Positions 14,473-23,854 of a stretch of DNA of 64,000 nucleotides are shown in pieces. Made by a program: the position numbers and the translations under genes. The stretch is from Chitinophaga eiseniae. Lineage in GTDB: Bacteria > Bacteroidota > Bacteroidia > Chitinophagales > Chitinophagaceae. Each line of letters begins with the position of its first letter. Position 1 is the first letter of the stretch. Below the pieces are notes generated by a model. It ran no database searches. It was not told the DNA's origin and saw only the letters and a list, made by a program, of their open reading frames with translations. Where the stretch lies: the NCBI RefSeq assembly GCF_012641265.1, contig NZ_JABAHZ010000002.1:868001-932000 (forward strand), written 5' to 3'.

Positions 14473-16623
14473 TTATTGCTGGAACTGGCCCGGGTAGGCT
14501 TTGCTCAGGAGGTTATTGTATATAAAGCGGTAAGATTCGCCGGCGGAATGTACACTTTTCAGTCCACCCCATCCATGGCGCTCGCCGGGATATACCATCA
14601 GCTCGAAATGTTTGTTCAGATTTTCCAGCTTGTCCACCAGCTGGATACAATTCTGCAGATGTACGTTATCATCCATGGTACCGTGGGTAATACGAATGAG
14701 GCCCTTGTATTTATCAGCATAGGTCATTACAGCTGTAGCTTTGTAACCTTCGGGGTTTTCAGCAGGAGTGTCCATATAGCGTTCGGTATAATGACTGTCG
14801 TATAACTGCCAGTCAGTCACAGCGAAATTAGCCATGCCATGAGTAAACACGTCCGCTCCGTAGGTAAGGGCCATACAGGTCATATAACCGCCAAAGCTGC
14901 CCCCGGTCATGCATATCTTGCTGCCATCGGCCCATGGCTGGGAACGCAGCCACATAGCAGCATCTATATAGTCTTCAATCTCATGTATACCCAGTTTACG
15001 GTGGATATAGTTCATGCCCATTTTGCCCAATTGTCCGCTGCTACGGTTGTCGATCGCTACCTGTATCACGCCTTCCTGCGCCCACCATTGCTGTACCGGG
15101 GTAAACTTCCAGGTATCATATACGGTACCGGCATTAGGTCCGCCATAAATACTGATCAGGATCGGATATTTTTTACCGGGCTCCATATGTACCGGCATGG
15201 TAATGGTGAGCGGTAAGGTAAGCCCATCGCGGGTTTTGTAAGTTTTTAATTCAGTTTTGGCCAGGTTGTAATTGTCAAAGCGCTCTCCTTTGCTGTCGCC
15301 CAGCTCACGTACTACCTTGCCATTATTATCTACCAATGCCATTTTTGAAGGCGTTTGCAGGTTGGAATAGGTAGTGATGAAATATTTGCCACCGGGCGCC
15401 ATCTTGATACTGTTATTATAATCGCCGCTGGTAAGACGGGTAATGGCCGCGGTTTTCATATTTACCTTGTACAGGTCAAAGCGGGTAGAAGCCTCTTTGC
15501 GCGCGGTGAAGTAGATCACCTGGTTTTTGTCATCAATATCTATCACCTCTTTCACTGTCCAGTTACCGGAAGTAAGTTGTTTTTTCAGAGAGCCGTCCAG
15601 GTTATAGAGATAAAGGTGCGACCAACCGGTTTTATCGCTTTGGATCAGGAAGCTTTTGCCATTTTGTACAAAGGGCACTGCGTCAAACCAATCGATCCAG
15701 GTTTTTTGCTTTTCATCATAGATTTCTTTTTTGGCGCCGCTATTTGGGTTGATGCTATAAATTTTCAGGTTATCCTGGCCGCGGTTCATCCATTGTATGC
15801 AGAGTTGCTGGCTATCATCGGTCCAAAAGGGCATACCGAAGTATTGATCATCGTTTTCGTTGAAATCGGCCCAAATGGTGGCGCCACCGGAAACCGGTAC
15901 TACGCCTACTTTCACAGCCGGATTCGGATCGCCTGCCTTGGGATAGCGGGTGTTTTCGAGGTAGCCGTGCTGACCTTTTTCGCTATAGATAGGGAATACA
16001 GGCACTTTGCTGTCGTTAAAATGCATGTAGGCAATCTGCCGGCTGTTGGGGCTCCACCAGAATGCGCGGTAGCGGGTGGGGCGACCCAGGATTTCTTCAT
16101 AATATACCCAGGATGCCCAACCATTATAGATCACATCAGAACCATCGGTGGTATAACGGGTTTCCTTTTTGGTGGCTATTTCTACGCTGTATAAGTCGTT
16201 ATTGCGGGTAAACGCCACATATTTTCCGTCCGGAGATAGCGTAGGGTTCTTCTCTTCGGCAGCATCGTTGGTTAAACGGGTGCTATTACCATCAGCGGCT
16301 TTATAGAAGACATCTTTATCGCGCACTTCCACACTGGGGCCATCTACAGGCGCTGTATAGATAGTGGCATTGCCGGTACGGGCATCAATCTGCCAGGCTT
16401 GCATACGGCCAGTAGCCGCGTCGGGACGCATTTCCAGGTAATGTTCACCATCTACCCACTCCCGGATAGCCGGCAGGGGCTTGCTGATATGGGTCGCTTT
16501 ACCTTTAAATGCCTCTTCGAAAGTAAGATCCGGCTTTTGTTGTGCATCCAAATGGGTGGTGGCCAGCAGCAGGAGCGCTACACCACCAATGGAGGTTGGT
16601 TTTAACCATTGTTCGCTTCTCAT
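14473..16623 (-). CDS. S9 family dipeptidyl peptidase (DPP4-like)
   Basis: 716 aa. It has a signal peptide (cleavage about residue 28, THLDAQ), a DPP-IV N-terminal beta-propeller (for instance NPTLSPDGKYVAFTRNNDLY and FWSPNSRQ-type repeats) and a C-terminal alpha/beta-hydrolase domain. The catalytic Ser is in GGSFGGYM (about residue 576), the Asp in HGTMDDNVH and the His in GERHGW. The Glu pair expected for N-terminal amine binding lies in WVYYEEILGR. It should release Xaa-Pro dipeptides, or tripeptides, from extracytoplasmic peptides and would support the saprophytic peptide use typical of the phylum. It stands alone between terminator and the lysS region. Confidence 0.93.
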   Translation of the reverse strand: MRSEQWLKPTSIGGVALLLLATTHLDAQQKPDLTFEEAFKGKATHISKPLPAIREWVDGEHYLEMRPDAATGRMQAWQIDARTGNATIYTAPVDGPSVEVRDKDVFYKAADGNSTRLTNDAAEEKNPTLSPDGKYVAFTRNNDLYSVEIATKKETRYTTDGSDVIYNGWASWVYYEEILGRPTRYRAFWWSPNSRQIAYMHFNDSKVPVFPIYSEKGQHGYLENTRYPKAGDPNPAVKVGVVPVSGGATIWADFNENDDQYFGMPFWTDDSQQLCIQWMNRGQDNLKIYSINPNSGAKKEIYDEKQKTWIDWFDAVPFVQNGKSFLIQSDKTGWSHLYLYNLDGSLKKQLTSGNWTVKEVIDIDDKNQVIYFTARKEASTRFDLYKVNMKTAAITRLTSGDYNNSIKMAPGGKYFITTYSNLQTPSKMALVDNNGKVVRELGDSKGERFDNYNLAKTELKTYKTRDGLTLPLTITMPVHMEPGKKYPILISIYGGPNAGTVYDTWKFTPVQQWWAQEGVIQVAIDNRSSGQLGKMGMNYIHRKLGIHEIEDYIDAAMWLRSQPWADGSKICMTGGSFGGYMTCMALTYGADVFTHGMANFAVTDWQLYDSHYTERYMDTPAENPEGYKATAVMTYADKYKGLIRITHGTMDDNVHLQNCIQLVDKLENLNKHFELMVYPGERHGWGGLKSVHSAGESYRFIYNNLLSKAYPGQFQQ

Positions 16624-16817
16624 AATAAATAGAAATCAGGCTGTTTTTTGTTGCTCTTAGCGAACGAAAATAAGCATAACTCAAAAATAGCCGCAACAAT
16701 TTACACAAACGGACCTCCCGGAAAACCAGCCATTCGTCAAATACGACCAGATATGAAGGAATTCCCCGCATCTGGTAAATCTGGCTGTAAATAGCAGTAG
16801 AAGCGGCTATCTTTAAA

Positions 16818-16875
16818 TTGGTTTTCATAGGATATGGTCAAAAAATAAGAGGGCTGTAGTCTTACAGCCCTTTTT
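16818..16875 (+). ncRNA. Repeated small-RNA-like element, copy 3 (upstream of lysS)
   Basis: TTGGTTTTCATAGGATATGG (16818-16837), then a perfect 8-bp stem GGGCTGTA / TACAGCCC (16851-16870) with loop GTCT and five Ts. A -7-like TATCTTTA lies at 16808-16815. CGTTCAC is absent from the expected upstream position. The ATG here would encode only Met-Val-Lys-Lys before a stop, which argues against a conserved peptide. It ends 39 nt before the lysS ATG, so it could also act as a lysS leader/attenuator. Confidence 0.5.
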
Positions 16876-16877
16876 AT

Positions 16878-16885
16878 TATTTTTG
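16878..16885 (+). promoter_or_regulatory. Probable lysS promoter -7 box
   Basis: TATTTTTG fits TAnnTTTG and begins 2 nt after the T-run of element copy 3. It would give a lysS leader of about 23 nt, independent of the element. Confidence 0.45.
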
Positions 16886-16914
16886 CACTCCAATTGGCAA
16901 TTACAACTTACTAC

Positions 16915-18429
16915 ATGACACAATTATCTGAGCAAGAGATTATACGCCGGGAAAAATTACAGGAGCTGCATAATTTAGGCATAGACCCCTACCCTGCAGC
17001 GGAGTACCCGGTTAATGATACTTCCGTTAATATAAAAACCAATTATTCGGAAGAAACTAAAGAACAATTCCAGCAGGTATGCCTGGCTGGCCGTATCATG
17101 AGCGTTCGTGATATGGGAAAGGCGGCATTTGCCGTTATCCAGGATAGCGTAGGCCGTATCCAGGTGTATATCCGCAGAGATGATATTTGCCCGGGTGAAG
17201 ACAAAACGCTGTACGACGTTGTATTTAAGAAACTGCTGGACATCAGCGATTTTATAGGTATTAAAGGATATGCCTTTATTACCAAAACCGGCGAAACATC
17301 CGTTCACGCCACAGAAATCACTATCCTGGCCAAATCACTGCGCCCGCTGCCAGTGGTAAAAGCGAAAGAAGGTGAGGTGTTCGACGAAGTGACCGACCCG
17401 GAATTCAAATACCGCCAGCGTTATGCCGACCTGGTTATCAACCCGGAGGTGAAAGAGGTGTTCATCAAACGCACCAAAATCATGCAAACTATCCGCGATT
17501 TCTATAACAACCTGGGTTACCTCGAAGTAGAAACGCCGATCCTGCAGCCTATTCCGGGTGGCGCCACCGCGCGTCCGTTTATTACGCACCACAATGCGCT
17601 GGATATGCCATTGTACCTGCGTATTGCCAACGAACTATACCTCAAACGCCTGATCGTAGGTGGTTTTGAAGGTGTATACGAATTTGCAAAAGACTTCCGA
17701 AACGAAGGGATGGACCGTACCCATAACCCGGAATTTACCGTAATGGAAATGTACGCCGCGTACAAAGACTACGAGTGGATGATGCGTACTACGGAATCCC
17801 TGCTGGAAAAAATTGCCCTCACCTTACACGGTACCACCACAGTACAGGTAGGCGATAAAACAATCGACTTTAAAGCGCCGTTCCGTCGCGTATCTATGTA
17901 TGAATCCATCCTGGAACATACAGGTATCGATATTTCCACAATGGAGGAAGCACAACTCCGCGAAGTGTGCAAGCAACTGGGCATTCACGTAGATCCTAAA
18001 CTGGGTAAGGCCAAACTGATCGATGAGATTTTTGGAGAGAAATGTGAAGGCAACTACATCCAGCCTACCTTCATCACCGATTACCCGGTAGAAATGAGCC
18101 CGCTCACCAAGAAACACCGCAGCAAACCCGGTCTGGTTGAACGTTTTGAGCTGATGGTGAACGGAAAGGAAATCGCTAACGCGTATAGTGAGCTAAACGA
18201 TCCTATCGATCAGCGCGAACGCTTCGAAGAACAGGTAAAGCTGATGGAACGTGGCGACGATGAAGCCATGTACATCGACTACGACTTCCTGCGTGCCCTG
18301 GAATACGGTATGCCGCCTACTTCCGGTATCGGTATAGGTATCGACCGTTTAACCATGCTGATGACCAATCAGCCCTCTATCCAGGATGTGCTCTTCTTCC
18401 CGCAAATGAAACCGGAACAACAGAAGTAA
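16915..18429 (+). CDS. lysS: Lysyl-tRNA synthetase, class II
   Basis: 504 aa from the ATG at 16915; a TTG at 16894 is also in frame but not needed. An N-terminal OB-fold anticodon-binding domain (about residues 60-145) precedes the class II catalytic core. Motif 1/2 regions include [39 protein letters not shown] and MEMYAAY; motif 3 is [27 protein letters not shown] is diagnostic for LysS. It charges tRNA-Lys in the cytoplasm. A small-RNA-like element sits immediately upstream and a large palindrome lies downstream. Confidence 0.97.
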   Translation: MTQLSEQEIIRREKLQELHNLGIDPYPAAEYPVNDTSVNIKTNYSEETKEQFQQVCLAGRIMSVRDMGKAAFAVIQDSVGRIQVYIRRDDICPGEDKTLYDVVFKKLLDISDFIGIKGYAFITKTGETSVHATEITILAKSLRPLPVVKAKEGEVFDEVTDPEFKYRQRYADLVINPEVKEVFIKRTKIMQTIRDFYNNLGYLEVETPILQPIPGGATARPFITHHNALDMPLYLRIANELYLKRLIVGGFEGVYEFAKDFRNEGMDRTHNPEFTVMEMYAAYKDYEWMMRTTESLLEKIALTLHGTTTVQVGDKTIDFKAPFRRVSMYESILEHTGIDISTMEEAQLREVCKQLGIHVDPKLGKAKLIDEIFGEKCEGNYIQPTFITDYPVEMSPLTKKHRSKPGLVERFELMVNGKEIANAYSELNDPIDQRERFEEQVKLMERGDDEAMYIDYDFLRALEYGMPPTSGIGIGIDRLTMLMTNQPSIQDVLFFPQMKPEQQK

Positions 18430-18444
18430 AGCACAAAGCGAAAA

Positions 18445-18533
18445 GCATAAAGCGAAAAGCTATTGTGGAGAACGACCAAAGCGATTTAAATATTCGCTAA
18501 GATCATTCTCCACAATAGCTTTTCGCTTTATGC
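18445..18533. repeat. Long compound palindrome between lysS and usp
   Basis: Perfect 28-bp inverted repeat (18445-18472 and 18506-18533; arm begins GCATAAAGCGAAAAGC) with a 33-nt centre that contains a second small palindrome (AGCGA ... TCGCT). Just before it AAAGCGAAAAGC is also present as a direct repeat. It is long for a terminator, is followed by neither a clean T-run nor a gene on the other strand, and may be a REP-like element that also ends lysS transcription. Confidence 0.75.
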
Positions 18534-18639
18534 CTTCTGCTATCCGCCCTTTCTGGCATTAAATTTTCTTAAACCGTTCATAAACCAAAGCACATCGTTA
18601 ACTTTAAGTAATACTTACCAGTATCTTAAAAGTAGCCAT

Positions 18640-19473
18640 ATGAAAACAATCTTAGTACCCACCGATTTTTCAGATACGGCCTACAACGCTGCTACCTACG
18701 CTTTATCGCTGGCCCGGAACCTGGGAACAACCCGCATCGTATTGTATCATGCCTACGAGTTGATAGTGCCCATTCCGGATATTCCTACCATGATTCCCAT
18801 GGTAAATCCAGACGACCTGCGGGCGGCCAGCATGGAAGGCCTGGAGAAAATGAAAAAGGAGCTGGATACATTGGTGCCACCCGGTTCTACATTGGTAACC
18901 AGGGCAGATAATACCCTGCTGGCAGCTACGATTGAGGAAGTATGTAAGAACGAAGGGGCGGATCTGATCGTAATGGGAATTACCGGCGGTAGTAAACTGG
19001 AAGAAGTACTGGTAGGTTCTAATACCATTGATGTGGTGAAAAATACCAGCTACCCCGTGCTGGTAGTGCCCGGAGGCGCAAAGTACAAGCCTATTGAAAA
19101 GATTGTATTTGCCGTAGACCTTCGCAAAATTGCAGAAACCACACCGGTAGAACCACTCAAAAAATTGCTGCATATATTCAATGCCGAATTACATGTCATC
19201 AACATCGACCATGAAAGCCGGCATTTCAGTACAGATACGCCTTTTGAAACCATGTTGCTGGATACCCTGCTGGAAGATTTCAACCCGGTATACCATTTTA
19301 TCGATAATCCGGATGTAGTAGAAGGAATTGTTGAATTTGCAGAGGAAAATAAAGCGGATATCATTCTGACCATCCCTAAGAAACATGGCCTTTTTGAAAG
19401 TATTTTCAAGCGGAGCCGTACATCTAAACTGGCCTACCAGACACATTTACCGTTGTTGACATTACATGAATAA
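18640..19473 (+). CDS. Universal stress protein, two tandem Usp domains
   Basis: 277 aa with two UspA-like folds. The first (1-145) has ILVPTDFSDTAYNAATYALS at the start and the nucleotide-binding loop GITGGSKLEEVLVGSNT. The second (about 150-277) begins KIVFAVDLRKIAET and lacks a clear ATP loop, ending with HGLFESIFKRSRTSKLAYQT. Tandem Usp proteins are common in Bacteroidota and are usually induced by stress or starvation; the ligand is unknown. Confidence 0.92.
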   Translation: MKTILVPTDFSDTAYNAATYALSLARNLGTTRIVLYHAYELIVPIPDIPTMIPMVNPDDLRAASMEGLEKMKKELDTLVPPGSTLVTRADNTLLAATIEEVCKNEGADLIVMGITGGSKLEEVLVGSNTIDVVKNTSYPVLVVPGGAKYKPIEKIVFAVDLRKIAETTPVEPLKKLLHIFNAELHVINIDHESRHFSTDTPFETMLLDTLLEDFNPVYHFIDNPDVVEGIVEFAEENKADIILTIPKKHGLFESIFKRSRTSKLAYQTHLPLLTLHE

Positions 19474-19511
19474 TTTATACTTTTACAGATATTAATATTT
19501 ATAATAACTAT

Positions 19512-20270
19512 ATGATTAAACGTTCATTATTAGTACTGCTGGGCTTTTGCTGCCTGCAGGCAACCCAGGCCCAATTCCTGAAGAAACTGAGTAAAAAACT
19601 GGAAAGTACTACTGCCAACAATAATGGCAGCAGCAACGGTTCCGGCAATTCGCTGGCTGCGTTAACCGAATCTGATGCTGGTTCCGCTATTAAGGAAGCC
19701 CTGGCAAAAGGCGTAGCGGCCGGTATCGCCAAGCTGAATAAAAAAGATGGTTTCTTTGGCAGTGATGTCTATAAATTATTACTCCCTGCAGATGCCGTGA
19801 AGATTGGTAATACCCTGCGGGCAATAGGTTTGGGCAGCCAGGTAGATAAGGCCATCCTGCAAATTAACCGCTCCGCTGAAAAAGCAGTGGGTTATGCGGC
19901 GCCTATTTTTGTGAACGCCATCAAACAAATGACCCTCACCGACGCCGTAAACCTGGTAAAAGGTGGCAACACGTCGGCGACCGATTTCTTTAAAAACAAA
20001 ACAACGGATTCCCTGAAAGCGGCCTTTTCTCCTGTGATCAGGAAGACGTTGGACAGCACCAGTGCCACCCGTTATTATTCAGATATCGTGACGTCTTATA
20101 ACAAACTGCCTACTACTTTCAATAAAGTGAATCCCGACCTGCAGGACTATGTAACCACCATGGCGGTAAATGCCCTGTTTGACCAGATTGCAAAAGAAGA
20201 AGTATCCATCCGCGCTAATCCTGCGGCCAGGACTACCGATTTGCTGAAAAAAGTATTTGGGGCAAAATAA
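19512..20270 (+). CDS. DUF4197 domain protein (exported)
   Basis: 252 aa. Signal peptide to about residue 20 (QATQAQ), a short Ser/Asn/Gly-rich linker (about 33-48), then the helical DUF4197 domain. Characteristic segments are AIKEALAKGVAAGIAKLNKK, GFFGSDVYKLLLPAD and the C-terminal DQIAKEEVSIRANPAART. Function unknown; location periplasmic or outer membrane. It ends at a bidirectional terminator shared with the flavin reductase operon. Confidence 0.88.
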   Translation: MIKRSLLVLLGFCCLQATQAQFLKKLSKKLESTTANNNGSSNGSGNSLAALTESDAGSAIKEALAKGVAAGIAKLNKKDGFFGSDVYKLLLPADAVKIGNTLRAIGLGSQVDKAILQINRSAEKAVGYAAPIFVNAIKQMTLTDAVNLVKGGNTSATDFFKNKTTDSLKAAFSPVIRKTLDSTSATRYYSDIVTSYNKLPTTFNKVNPDLQDYVTTMAVNALFDQIAKEEVSIRANPAARTTDLLKKVFGAK

Positions 20271-20277
20271 CTTGCAT

Positions 20278-20327
20278 GCGCATAAAAAAAGCAGCGATGA
20301 TCCATTCATCGCTGCTTTTTTATGCGC
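20278..20327. terminator. Bidirectional terminator
   Basis: Arms GCGCATAAAAAAAGCAGCGA and TCGCTGCTTTTTTATGCGC with one bulged A; A/T tracts inside the stem give T-runs in both directions. It lies between the convergent DUF4197 and flavin reductase genes. Confidence 0.75.
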
Positions 20328-20333
20328 GTAATA

Positions 20334-21227
20334 CTACAGCTGGTTTGCAGCTGCCGTGAGCAATACCTGCCAGGCCGCCGCTACTTTTCCATCATCCAGC
20401 AACCGCTTCGCATAATGGTGTAGCTCCTTTTCCATTTCATCGGGAGTAACACTATAGTATTGAATAATATTTTTGAGATGATCGTCGTGAAAGGAGGCAT
20501 CTACAAAAGGAATCTCATGAACGTTGCCCAGTTGACCCAGGTTGTTGCCGGTGAGAATATGACTCTGCCGGATCGCCAACGGTAAGGCATCCACGCCAAT
20601 ACCCAATTGAGTATTGGGTTTTGCCACCTCAAACACGGCGTTGCCGGAGGCCCGGCAATAATAGTCGCCGCCCATGCGGGCTACCAGGTCTATTTTATGC
20701 GGATCTATTTTGCCGTGTTCGTTCAGAATGGCCTCGTTGATATGCAGCATCACCGGCTCACAAATTACCAGGTTGCCGGCTCCTCCACCCTGTCCGGTTT
20801 CAATTACCTGTTTTACAATACATTCCATTTGCACCGGGCTCTCTTTCACCCGGAATGGCTTTACCTTTTCGGAAACTATGGGGGTAAAGCCTGCTTTCTC
20901 AAATTCATTGACGCCCGCCGGGTATTCACAACTGGCCAGGGAGGCCTGTTGCACCATAGCATAGCTCACTACATTGATCACCACCTCTTTGGTAGCATAT
21001 ACATTTTCGAGTGTATGCTTCACCGTATTATCGCGTACCCTCCGGGAAGGCGAAAATATCAGTGTGGGTGGATTGGATCCGAATACATTGAAAAAGCTGA
21101 AGGGCGACAAATTGGGCCGGCCATCTGCATCCAGGGTGCTGGCAAAGCAAATAGGACGCGGCGCTACAGCGCCCAGCAAATAAGCATGCAGTTCACTTGT
21201 TTTTATCTGGGAAGGATCTACCTGCAT
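20334..21227 (-). CDS. Flavin reductase family protein
   Basis: 297 aa from the ATG at 21227. N-terminal FMN-binding split-barrel domain: GAVAPRPICFASTLDADGRP and SPFSFFNVFGSNPPTLIFSP, the usual flavin/NAD(P)H-binding segments. The C-terminus has an extra helical extension (about residues 215-297). It starts 1 nt after the stop of the FAA-hydrolase gene, so translation is coupled. It may supply reduced flavin or act on aromatic/keto-acid intermediates along with that hydrolase. Confidence 0.88.
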   Translation of the reverse strand: MQVDPSQIKTSELHAYLLGAVAPRPICFASTLDADGRPNLSPFSFFNVFGSNPPTLIFSPSRRVRDNTVKHTLENVYATKEVVINVVSYAMVQQASLASCEYPAGVNEFEKAGFTPIVSEKVKPFRVKESPVQMECIVKQVIETGQGGGAGNLVICEPVMLHINEAILNEHGKIDPHKIDLVARMGGDYYCRASGNAVFEVAKPNTQLGIGVDALPLAIRQSHILTGNNLGQLGNVHEIPFVDASFHDDHLKNIIQYYSVTPDEMEKELHHYAKRLLDDGKVAAAWQVLLTAAANQL

Positions 21228-21228
21228 A

Positions 21229-22242
21229 CTATCCTTTTTTCTTGAGTGACAGTATCGAGAAATCACTATTCTCCCGGACAATGGTATTGGAGAGGATACC
21301 AAGACCGGTAATTTCCATTTCCACTACATCGCCGGGTTGCAGCCATTGCTCGGTATAGTCGGGATCGTTGAGCTTACCGGTACCGTTTAGCTCCAGGAAA
21401 CAGCCGGTGCCCACCGTGCCGCTACCAATAACATCTCCGGGAAGAATGTTGACACCATAGGCACAGCGTTCTATGATTTCTGCAAAGGTCCAGTCCATAT
21501 CGCCCATATTTCCATCGCTTACCGGGATACCATTTACCTTACAGGTCATTTTCAAGTTGTAGTTATTGCCGGTATGGCCTGGTTGGGCAGGCACTTTCAG
21601 CGATTCCAGTTCATCGGGGGTAACCAGCATCGGGCCGATCACGGTGCTGAAATCCTTTCCTTTTGCGGGTCCCAGGTTCAGCAGCATTTCTTCCATCTGC
21701 AGGGTGCGGGCACTCATATCGTTCATAATCATATAGCCGCCAATATAATCATCTGCTTCTGCAGCAGTGATATTACGGCCGGCCTTACAGATCACTACGG
21801 CTACTTCCAGTTCAAAATCCAGTTTCTGAAAGTGATCCGGCATACAGTGAATATCGCCGGGACCCTGGATAGCATTATGATTAGTAAAGTAAAAGATAGG
21901 ATACTGGTCAAACTCCGGGATCATAGGCACCTTACGGTTGCGGCGGGCCGCTGCCACGTGCTGCCGGAACGCATATCCATCGCGGCAGGAGGTGGGAAAA
22001 GGTACCGGGGAAAGTAACTGTACACTGCCTACGGGAACACCGGTAGCCCTCGTAGGATTTTTACCGGCTTTCAAATGGGCATCGGCCTGTTTGGCGATGT
22101 CTATGACATCTTCCCACATCATCAGGAACATTCCCATATTATTAGGCAAATCAGGATGCAACTCCTGGGCATTGTACAGCAGCCCGTCTACCAAAATGGC
22201 CAGCTGGTCTGTTTCCTCTCTTAAATAACTTACTAATTTCAT
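21229..22242 (-). CDS. Fumarylacetoacetate hydrolase family protein
   Basis: 337 aa, FAH fold. Metal-binding acidic residues are in KLDFELEVAVVI (Glu pair) and IGGYMIMNDMSART (Asp). GSGTVGTGCFLELNG and WLQPGDVVEMEITGLG near the C-terminus are typical of the family. Possible reactions are C-C bond hydrolysis of acylpyruvates or decarboxylation in aromatic amino-acid breakdown; the exact substrate cannot be told. First gene of a two-gene operon with the flavin reductase. Confidence 0.9.
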   Translation of the reverse strand: MKLVSYLREETDQLAILVDGLLYNAQELHPDLPNNMGMFLMMWEDVIDIAKQADAHLKAGKNPTRATGVPVGSVQLLSPVPFPTSCRDGYAFRQHVAAARRNRKVPMIPEFDQYPIFYFTNHNAIQGPGDIHCMPDHFQKLDFELEVAVVICKAGRNITAAEADDYIGGYMIMNDMSARTLQMEEMLLNLGPAKGKDFSTVIGPMLVTPDELESLKVPAQPGHTGNNYNLKMTCKVNGIPVSDGNMGDMDWTFAEIIERCAYGVNILPGDVIGSGTVGTGCFLELNGTGKLNDPDYTEQWLQPGDVVEMEITGLGILSNTIVRENSDFSILSLKKKG

Positions 22243-22276
22243 GGTTGTTGATAATTGTTCTGGTTGTATGAAGTAC

Positions 22277-22284
22277 CAAATATA
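22277..22284 (-). promoter_or_regulatory. Promoter -7 box of the FAA hydrolase operon
   Basis: CAAATATA is TATATTTG on the minus strand, an exact TAnnTTTG match 34 nt before the ATG. Confidence 0.5.
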
Positions 22285-22417
22285 AGGAGGGCCTTTAAAT
22301 GCGGGGGGTATTTTTTCATAAATTCTAAAGAGAAGTGCCCATCCTGGAAAATGTCTATAGAAAAATGCAGTTAGCAGCCAGGTAATTGCTTTATATTTAT
22401 ATACAGATCGATCGTAT

Positions 22418-23665
22418 ATGCGTTGCTGTTTACTATTCTTATTGTCCTGGTGTTACTTACTATCTCTACCAGCGCAGTCCCGCACGGATACCCTGCTGGA
22501 AAACCTGTTGAGGCGGGAAGGTTCTCCGGCCTTACAGCATATACTGCAATACCCCGATTCGTTTCGTTATCAGCTTATTTATACGCAAATTGACCGGGAC
22601 ACGAATAACTCGCCCCATTTTAAAAATTATTATCTCCATGTAAATGATAGTTTATATTACAATCCCGCCAGCACTGTAAAATTGCCTATTGCCCTGTTGG
22701 CATTGGAAAAACTACATGCGCTGAATATTCCCGGGCTTACTGGTAATACGCCCATGCTCACCGATAGCGCCTGGACCGGCCAAAAAATAGTCCACACCGA
22801 TAGTTCTTCGGCCAATGGCCTTCCTTCTATCTATCATTATATTAAAAAAATATTCCTTATTAGCGATAACGATGCCTATAACAGGCTGTACGAGTTTATC
22901 GGCCAACAGGCTATCCATGAAAAGCTATGGGGAAAGAATTATGGCAAAGTACGTATTGTACGGCGATTTATGCCATTGTCGGAAGAGGAAAACCGGCATA
23001 CAAATCCTATTCGCTTTGAAGCTAACGGGAAGCTGGTATACGAACAGCCAGCTGCATACGACACCCTGGCTTTCGACTATAGCCGTAAAGTGTTTATGGG
23101 GCATGGCTACCTCGACAAAGACGATAAGCTGATATTTTCGCCAATGGACTTTACCAGGCACAATTATTTCCCGCTAACGGCCTTGCAGCGTATGTTACAG
23201 GCAGTATTGTTTCCGGCTTCCGTACCGGTGGCGCAACGATTCAACCTCAGCCCGGAAGACTATCGTTTTCTATACCAGTATATGTCGCAATACCCTTCAG
23301 AAACGCAGTGGCCGAAATATGATACGACGGAATACTTTAACAGCTATACCAAATTCTTCTTTTTCAAAGATGGTAAGCGGAATATTCCTCCGTATATACG
23401 TGTATTTAATAAGGCCGGCTGGTCATACGGTTTCCTGACAGATGCGGCGTATATCGTTGATTTTGAACACAAAGTTGAATTTATGCTCACCGGGAACCTG
23501 TATGTTAACCGGGACGGCATTTTGAATGATGACAAATACGAATATGAAGAAGACGGTTATCCTTTTTTCAGGGAAGTGGGAGAAATTATTTACAGATATG
23601 AATTACAACGCAAGCGGAAGCATATACCCAACTTGCAATCATTCCATATTGGTTACGGGGAGTAG
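22418..23665 (+). CDS. Serine hydrolase of the class A beta-lactamase fold
   Basis: 415 aa. Signal peptide (LSLPAQ at about residue 20). The three active-site motifs of the penicillin-recognising family are present: S85-T-V-K88 (SxxK), S149-D-N151 (SDN), and K331-A-G333, where most beta-lactamases have KTG/KSG. The protein is about 120 aa longer than a class A enzyme, with an insert between SDN and the third motif, which makes true beta-lactamase activity uncertain. A periplasmic peptidase or esterase role is equally possible. It has no evident operon partner. Confidence 0.82.
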   Translation: MRCCLLFLLSWCYLLSLPAQSRTDTLLENLLRREGSPALQHILQYPDSFRYQLIYTQIDRDTNNSPHFKNYYLHVNDSLYYNPASTVKLPIALLALEKLHALNIPGLTGNTPMLTDSAWTGQKIVHTDSSSANGLPSIYHYIKKIFLISDNDAYNRLYEFIGQQAIHEKLWGKNYGKVRIVRRFMPLSEEENRHTNPIRFEANGKLVYEQPAAYDTLAFDYSRKVFMGHGYLDKDDKLIFSPMDFTRHNYFPLTALQRMLQAVLFPASVPVAQRFNLSPEDYRFLYQYMSQYPSETQWPKYDTTEYFNSYTKFFFFKDGKRNIPPYIRVFNKAGWSYGFLTDAAYIVDFEHKVEFMLTGNLYVNRDGILNDDKYEYEEDGYPFFREVGEIIYRYELQRKRKHIPNLQSFHIGYGE

Positions 23666-23737
23666 CATAGCTACCAGATAAATATTATTTATAACCCAAT
23701 AGGCCGGTTTGGTGTTCGGAATAATACATGAAGGTTG

Positions 23738-23745
23738 TATTTTTG
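23738..23745 (+). promoter_or_regulatory. Promoter -7 box of the fatty-acid hydroxylase gene
   Basis: TATTTTTG lies 109 nt before the start codon, implying a leader of about 100 nt. Confidence 0.45.
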
Positions 23746-23854
23746 CGTTCCATCAGGTCATATCTGAAATGAACATTGTTTTTGACGTGGCTGTCTGGGA
23801 GTTATAAGCAAGGTTTTATTCATATCCCGTAACTGCATTCTAAACCTCGGAGTT

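Noticed and set aside
15355..16194. Long plus-strand open frame (279 codons) opposite the dipeptidyl peptidase
   Set aside because: It lies wholly inside a well-conserved S9 peptidase gene on the other strand, and its translation shows no recognisable domain.
20607..21245. Plus-strand frame of 212 codons opposite the flavin reductase gene
   Set aside because: Shadow of a conserved gene, with no recognisable family.
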